This document shows positions 60,452-64,000 of a stretch of 64,000 bases of DNA, one piece after another. The position numbers and the translations under genes are program-made. The number at the start of each line of letters is the position of its first letter. Position 1 is the stretch's first letter. The notes under the pieces were generated by a model. The model saw only the letters and a program-made list of their open reading frames with translations, did no database searches and was not told the origin of the DNA. Source of the DNA: an uncultured Pelagibacteraceae bacterium (lineage in GTDB: Bacteria; Pseudomonadota; Alphaproteobacteria; Pelagibacterales; Pelagibacteraceae); contig CACDRL010000004.1 of the NCBI GenBank assembly GCA_902555435.1, positions 1 through 64,000 of the forward strand, given 5' to 3'.

Positions 60452-61213
60452 ATGCTTTCGGTTGATCAAATTAAGACATACAACAATGATGGTTTAGTAA
60501 AAAGCTCAACTCAATTATCCTCTGATAAAATAAAAGATTTAAATTCAGCCTTAGATAAATATCTTGAAGATCATAAAGGTGAAAATAATGAATTTGTCAG
60601 TGGTTTGTATGAGAGAGACGGTAAATTTTTGGAATTTGCAATGTATCCAGAAATTATACAAGAGGTTAAGCAATTAATCGGAGAAGATATAATTCTTTGG
60701 GGGTCATCATTATTTTGTAAAAAAGAAAAAAATGGCAAAGAAACACCTTGGCACCAAGATGGTGAATACTGGCCTATAAAACCATTGGAGTCAGTAACTG
60801 TTTGGTTATCAATTGATGAAGTTACAGAAGAAAATGGTCCACTACAATATATACCAGGCTCACATTTAGATAAAAAGTTAGCTGAGCACAATACACTAGA
60901 GTCTACGAATGTTACCTTGAATCAAACTTTAAAAAATATTGATGAAATTAAAGACCAAGCAAAATCAGTTCATCTAAAGCCAGGAATGTTCTCAATGCAT
61001 GATGTTTATTTATTTCATGGATCCAGAGCAAATAATTCTGGAAAAAGAAGAGCGGGACTTACGTATAGATATATGCCAGCTACATCTTTTTTTGATCATG
61101 TGGGTGCAAAAACCATAGAAGACAAAGTAGGTTATTCACTTCAAAGAGAGTTACATTTACTCAGTGGTAAAAATAAAGGTGGAAGTAAAATTTTTAAAAA
61201 CCACACAATTTAA
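60452..61213 (+). CDS. Phytanoyl-CoA dioxygenase (PhyH) family protein
   Basis: TPWHQDGEYWPI, QYIPGSH, LFHGSRANNSGKRRAGLTYRY. Confidence 0.9.
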   Translation: MLSVDQIKTYNNDGLVKSSTQLSSDKIKDLNSALDKYLEDHKGENNEFVSGLYERDGKFLEFAMYPEIIQEVKQLIGEDIILWGSSLFCKKEKNGKETPWHQDGEYWPIKPLESVTVWLSIDEVTEENGPLQYIPGSHLDKKLAEHNTLESTNVTLNQTLKNIDEIKDQAKSVHLKPGMFSMHDVYLFHGSRANNSGKRRAGLTYRYMPATSFFDHVGAKTIEDKVGYSLQRELHLLSGKNKGGSKIFKNHTI

Positions 61214-61221
61214 TTAAAAAT

Positions 61222-62820
61222 TTGTATTTAGACGCAATAATTATAGGAGCAGGTTTTTCTGGCCTTTATCAATTACATAAATGTAGAGATCAATTAGGTT
61301 TAAAAACTCTTGTTATTGAAGAAGGTAAGGACATAGGAGGGACTTGGTATTGGAATAAATATCCGGGATCGAGATGTGATACAGAGAGCCATATTTATTG
61401 CTATACTTTTTCTGAAGAAATTTACAAAAATTGGAAATGGAAAGAAAGATATCCTAATCAAAAAGAAATCCTCAGTTATCTTAAATATGTAGAGAAAAAG
61501 CTTAGCTTAAGAAAAAATATAATTTTTAACAATAAGGTCATTTCAGCTGATTATTTAGATAAAAAAAATTTATGGAGAGTAAAAACAAATAAAAAAAAAG
61601 TATTTTATTGCAAATATTTAATAAGTGCAGTTGGATCATTATCTGCAGCAAATGTACCAAATATTAAGGGCATTAAAAGTTTTAAAGGAGAGTGGTATCA
61701 CAGTGGAAGATGGCCAGATAAAAAAATAAGTTTTAAAAATCAAAAAGTTGCACAAATTGGAACAGGATCAAGTGGAATACAAATTGCCCCAGTTGTAGCA
61801 AAATCTGCAAAATCACTCACAATATTTCAAAGGACACCAAATTATAGTGTTCCAGCAAGAAACAGAAAACTTACAAAAACATTTATTAAAAATACTAAAA
61901 AAAATTACAAACAAATTAAAAATCTACTTACAAAGACACCTGGTGGTCATGCATTTAAATTTTCGAAAAAATCTATTTTTGATTTTAATGAGAGTAAAAG
62001 ATTAAAAATTTTAGAAAAAGCATGGCTAAATGGAGGTTTATCATTTAGGGCATGTTTTAGCGATATAACTAAAAAATTAAATGCCAACAAAATAGCCTCA
62101 AACTATATAAAACAAAAAATAATAAATATTGTTCAAGACAAAGAAATTGCAAAAAAACTTACAGATTTTGGTCATCCATTTACTTCAAAAAGACCAACTT
62201 TAAATACAGATTATTTTGAAACATTTAATAGAAAAAATGTTCGTTTAATTGATTTAAAAGAAAATCCAATAGTCAAGATTACAAAAAATGGGATAAAGAC
62301 AAATAATGAGGAATTAAAATTTGATAAAATAATTTTTGCAACAGGCTATGATGCGCTTTCAGGTCCTATTTTGTCTTTAAATTTGACTGGTAGAAAAAAT
62401 ATTAAATTAAACAAATATTGGAAAAATGGTCCGACAACATATTTAGGCTTAATGATACCAAATTTTCCAAATTTTTTTATCATATCTGGACCTGGTAGTC
62501 CTTCAGTATTAACTAATGTTCCTGCACAAATTCAACAGCATGTAGAATGGATATCTGAATTTATTAAATATTTAGAAAAATCAAATAGTCTTTCAGTTGA
62601 ACCTGAAGCTAAAAAAGCTGAAAATTGGGTTAAAAAAATAAATACATTAGCCAATAAATCTCTTTTTATGAAAGCAAAAAATTCTTGGTATAAGGGTGAT
62701 AATATTCCAGGTAAACCAAAAACTTTTATACCTTATCCAGCAGGATTGCCTCAGTATAGAAAAATCTGTAATAAAGTTAAAAAAAAAATGTATAAGGGTT
62801 TTAATATATCTCATAAATGA
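61222..62820 (+). CDS. Baeyer-Villiger-type flavin monooxygenase (TTG start)
   Basis: GAGFSGLYQLHKC, FKGEWYHSGRWP matches BVMO fingerprint FxGxxxHxxxWP, GTGSSG. Confidence 0.9.
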   Translation: MYLDAIIIGAGFSGLYQLHKCRDQLGLKTLVIEEGKDIGGTWYWNKYPGSRCDTESHIYCYTFSEEIYKNWKWKERYPNQKEILSYLKYVEKKLSLRKNIIFNNKVISADYLDKKNLWRVKTNKKKVFYCKYLISAVGSLSAANVPNIKGIKSFKGEWYHSGRWPDKKISFKNQKVAQIGTGSSGIQIAPVVAKSAKSLTIFQRTPNYSVPARNRKLTKTFIKNTKKNYKQIKNLLTKTPGGHAFKFSKKSIFDFNESKRLKILEKAWLNGGLSFRACFSDITKKLNANKIASNYIKQKIINIVQDKEIAKKLTDFGHPFTSKRPTLNTDYFETFNRKNVRLIDLKENPIVKITKNGIKTNNEELKFDKIIFATGYDALSGPILSLNLTGRKNIKLNKYWKNGPTTYLGLMIPNFPNFFIISGPGSPSVLTNVPAQIQQHVEWISEFIKYLEKSNSLSVEPEAKKAENWVKKINTLANKSLFMKAKNSWYKGDNIPGKPKTFIPYPAGLPQYRKICNKVKKKMYKGFNISHK

Positions 62821-63560
62821 AAAAAATTTTTGTAATAATTATTTTAACACTTTTTAAAATTAACTTTCTTTTAGCAGAAAATATTGAAATCATTAATGAT
62901 ACTAAAGGAAATGGTTTAAAAGTTGTAAATCATTCTTGGGTAAAAATTGAATACACAGGTTCTTTTGAAGATGGAACAGTCTTTGACACTAATGTTGGTA
63001 AAGACAAACCATTAGTTTTTCAAATAGGAATGAAAGAAGTTATTCCAGGGTTTGAGCAAGGAATAGTGGGAGCAAACAAAGGTTCTAAAAGAAAAATTAA
63101 AATACCTTCAATGCTTGCATATGGCGAAAAGGGTGCAGGCGAATTAATCCCACCAAATTCAAACTTGATCTTTGAATTTAAAATTCTAGATGTTTTGAGT
63201 CCTAATTATGAAAAAATTGATAGTGAAAAACTAGAAAATTTAATTAATGAAAATGCAGTGGCATTAGATATTAGGCTTGATAATCAATGGAAAAAGACAG
63301 GTGTAATTAAAGGTTCATTTCAAGAAACAGCATTTGATATTAATGGTAAATTCAATGTTTATTTAATGGATAAAGTTAGGGCCTTAGCAGGTGCTGAGTC
63401 TCAAGGAATTGAATTGATTTTTATAAGTCATGACGGAAAAACTGCTGAAATTTTAGGTAATGCATTTGCTGAAGATTTAGGTTTTACAAATGTGTATGTT
63501 CTTGATGGAGGAATTCAATCTTGGATAAAAAGCAATAAACCGCTTGTAAGTTATAATTAG
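62817..63560 (+). CDS. FKBP-type peptidyl-prolyl isomerase fused to C-terminal rhodanese-like domain
   Basis: WVKIEYTGSFEDGTVFDTN..VIPGFEQGIVGANKGSKRKIKIPSMLAYGEKG; C-terminal ALDIRLDNQWKKTG...VYVLDGGIQSW. Confidence 0.87.
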   Translation: MKKIFVIIILTLFKINFLLAENIEIINDTKGNGLKVVNHSWVKIEYTGSFEDGTVFDTNVGKDKPLVFQIGMKEVIPGFEQGIVGANKGSKRKIKIPSMLAYGEKGAGELIPPNSNLIFEFKILDVLSPNYEKIDSEKLENLINENAVALDIRLDNQWKKTGVIKGSFQETAFDINGKFNVYLMDKVRALAGAESQGIELIFISHDGKTAEILGNAFAEDLGFTNVYVLDGGIQSWIKSNKPLVSYN

Positions 63561-63952
63561 TTTTTATTTTTAATTCTTTGGCTCTGTATCTTTTTGATAC
63601 GTATTTCTTCCTGAAATAAATCAATTACACGATAATCATTTTCAATCACTTTATTAATTTTACGTTTCTTATTATTTCCCCAATCGTTTATAGCTTCAAT
63701 TATGTAAGCACTGGATTTACCAAAATCAGTTAAAATATAATCATTTATTTTATTATTAATCCTTTTTTTTATTAGAGTGTCATTTTCCAAATTTCTCAAT
63801 TCTCTAATTAACATTCTCGCAGTAATTCCATCTAAATTGTTCTTTAATTCAGAAAATCTTCTAGATCCTATATGTAATTCAGCTAAAATTTTAATTTTCC
63901 ATTTTCCTCCTATTAATTTTAAAAAGTTGTTAATACTCTCAAATTTAATCAT
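63557..63952 (-). CDS. HxlR family transcriptional regulator
   Basis: LIGGKWKIKILAELHIGSRRFSELKNNLDGITARMLIRELRNLE. Confidence 0.9.
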   Translation of the reverse strand: MIKFESINNFLKLIGGKWKIKILAELHIGSRRFSELKNNLDGITARMLIRELRNLENDTLIKKRINNKINDYILTDFGKSSAYIIEAINDWGNNKKRKINKVIENDYRVIDLFQEEIRIKKIQSQRIKNKN

Positions 63953-64000
63953 AGTATCAAAAGTATACCTATTTTTTTGAGCTTAAAAACAATAATTTTT

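Noticed and set aside
1-64000. tRNA genes, rRNA, CRISPR arrays, IS elements or prophage
   Set aside because: No cloverleaf T-loop context, repeat-spacer pattern, transposase or phage structural protein was seen; absence judged by eye only (tRNAscan-SE would confirm)

Overview
The window is an AT-rich, very compact bacterial chromosome segment. Gene content and style fit a SAR11/Pelagibacter-like alphaproteobacterium (inference from dmdA, a TPP-riboswitch-linked SSS transporter, aprMBA and xsc). I see no tRNA or rRNA gene, CRISPR array, transposase or prophage. Main blocks: (1) a sugar ABC transporter with a catabolic cluster (SBP, permease, ATPase, PhyH-like, SDR, aldose epimerase, Gfo/Idh), 0.2-7.4 kb; (2) a TPP riboswitch upstream of a sodium:solute symporter (thiV-like) at 9.4 kb; (3) dmdA (DMSP demethylase) at 13 kb; (4) two tandem amtB paralogs with a structured intergenic region, 27.9-30.8 kb; (5) a three-gene pab-like cluster, 39.9-42.3 kb; (6) an organosulfonate/sulfite module, 42.8-53.5 kb: aprMBA, conserved small proteins, TauE/SafE, YeiH/SuyZ-like exporter, SuyAB, Xsc and a FAD oxidoreductase; (7) a PhyH + Baeyer-Villiger-type monooxygenase + FKBP-rhodanese fusion cluster at the right end. 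Some small ORFs below the 60-aa cutoff of the supplied track were found by reading the intergenic sequence. The most interesting items are the compact sulfonate-to-sulfite-to-APS/export locus with unassigned genes, the structured RNA candidate between the amtB genes, a 130-150 aa insertion in the sugar permease, a PanB-like protein lacking canonical metal-site motifs, and an FKBP-rhodanese fusion lacking the rhodanese cysteine.
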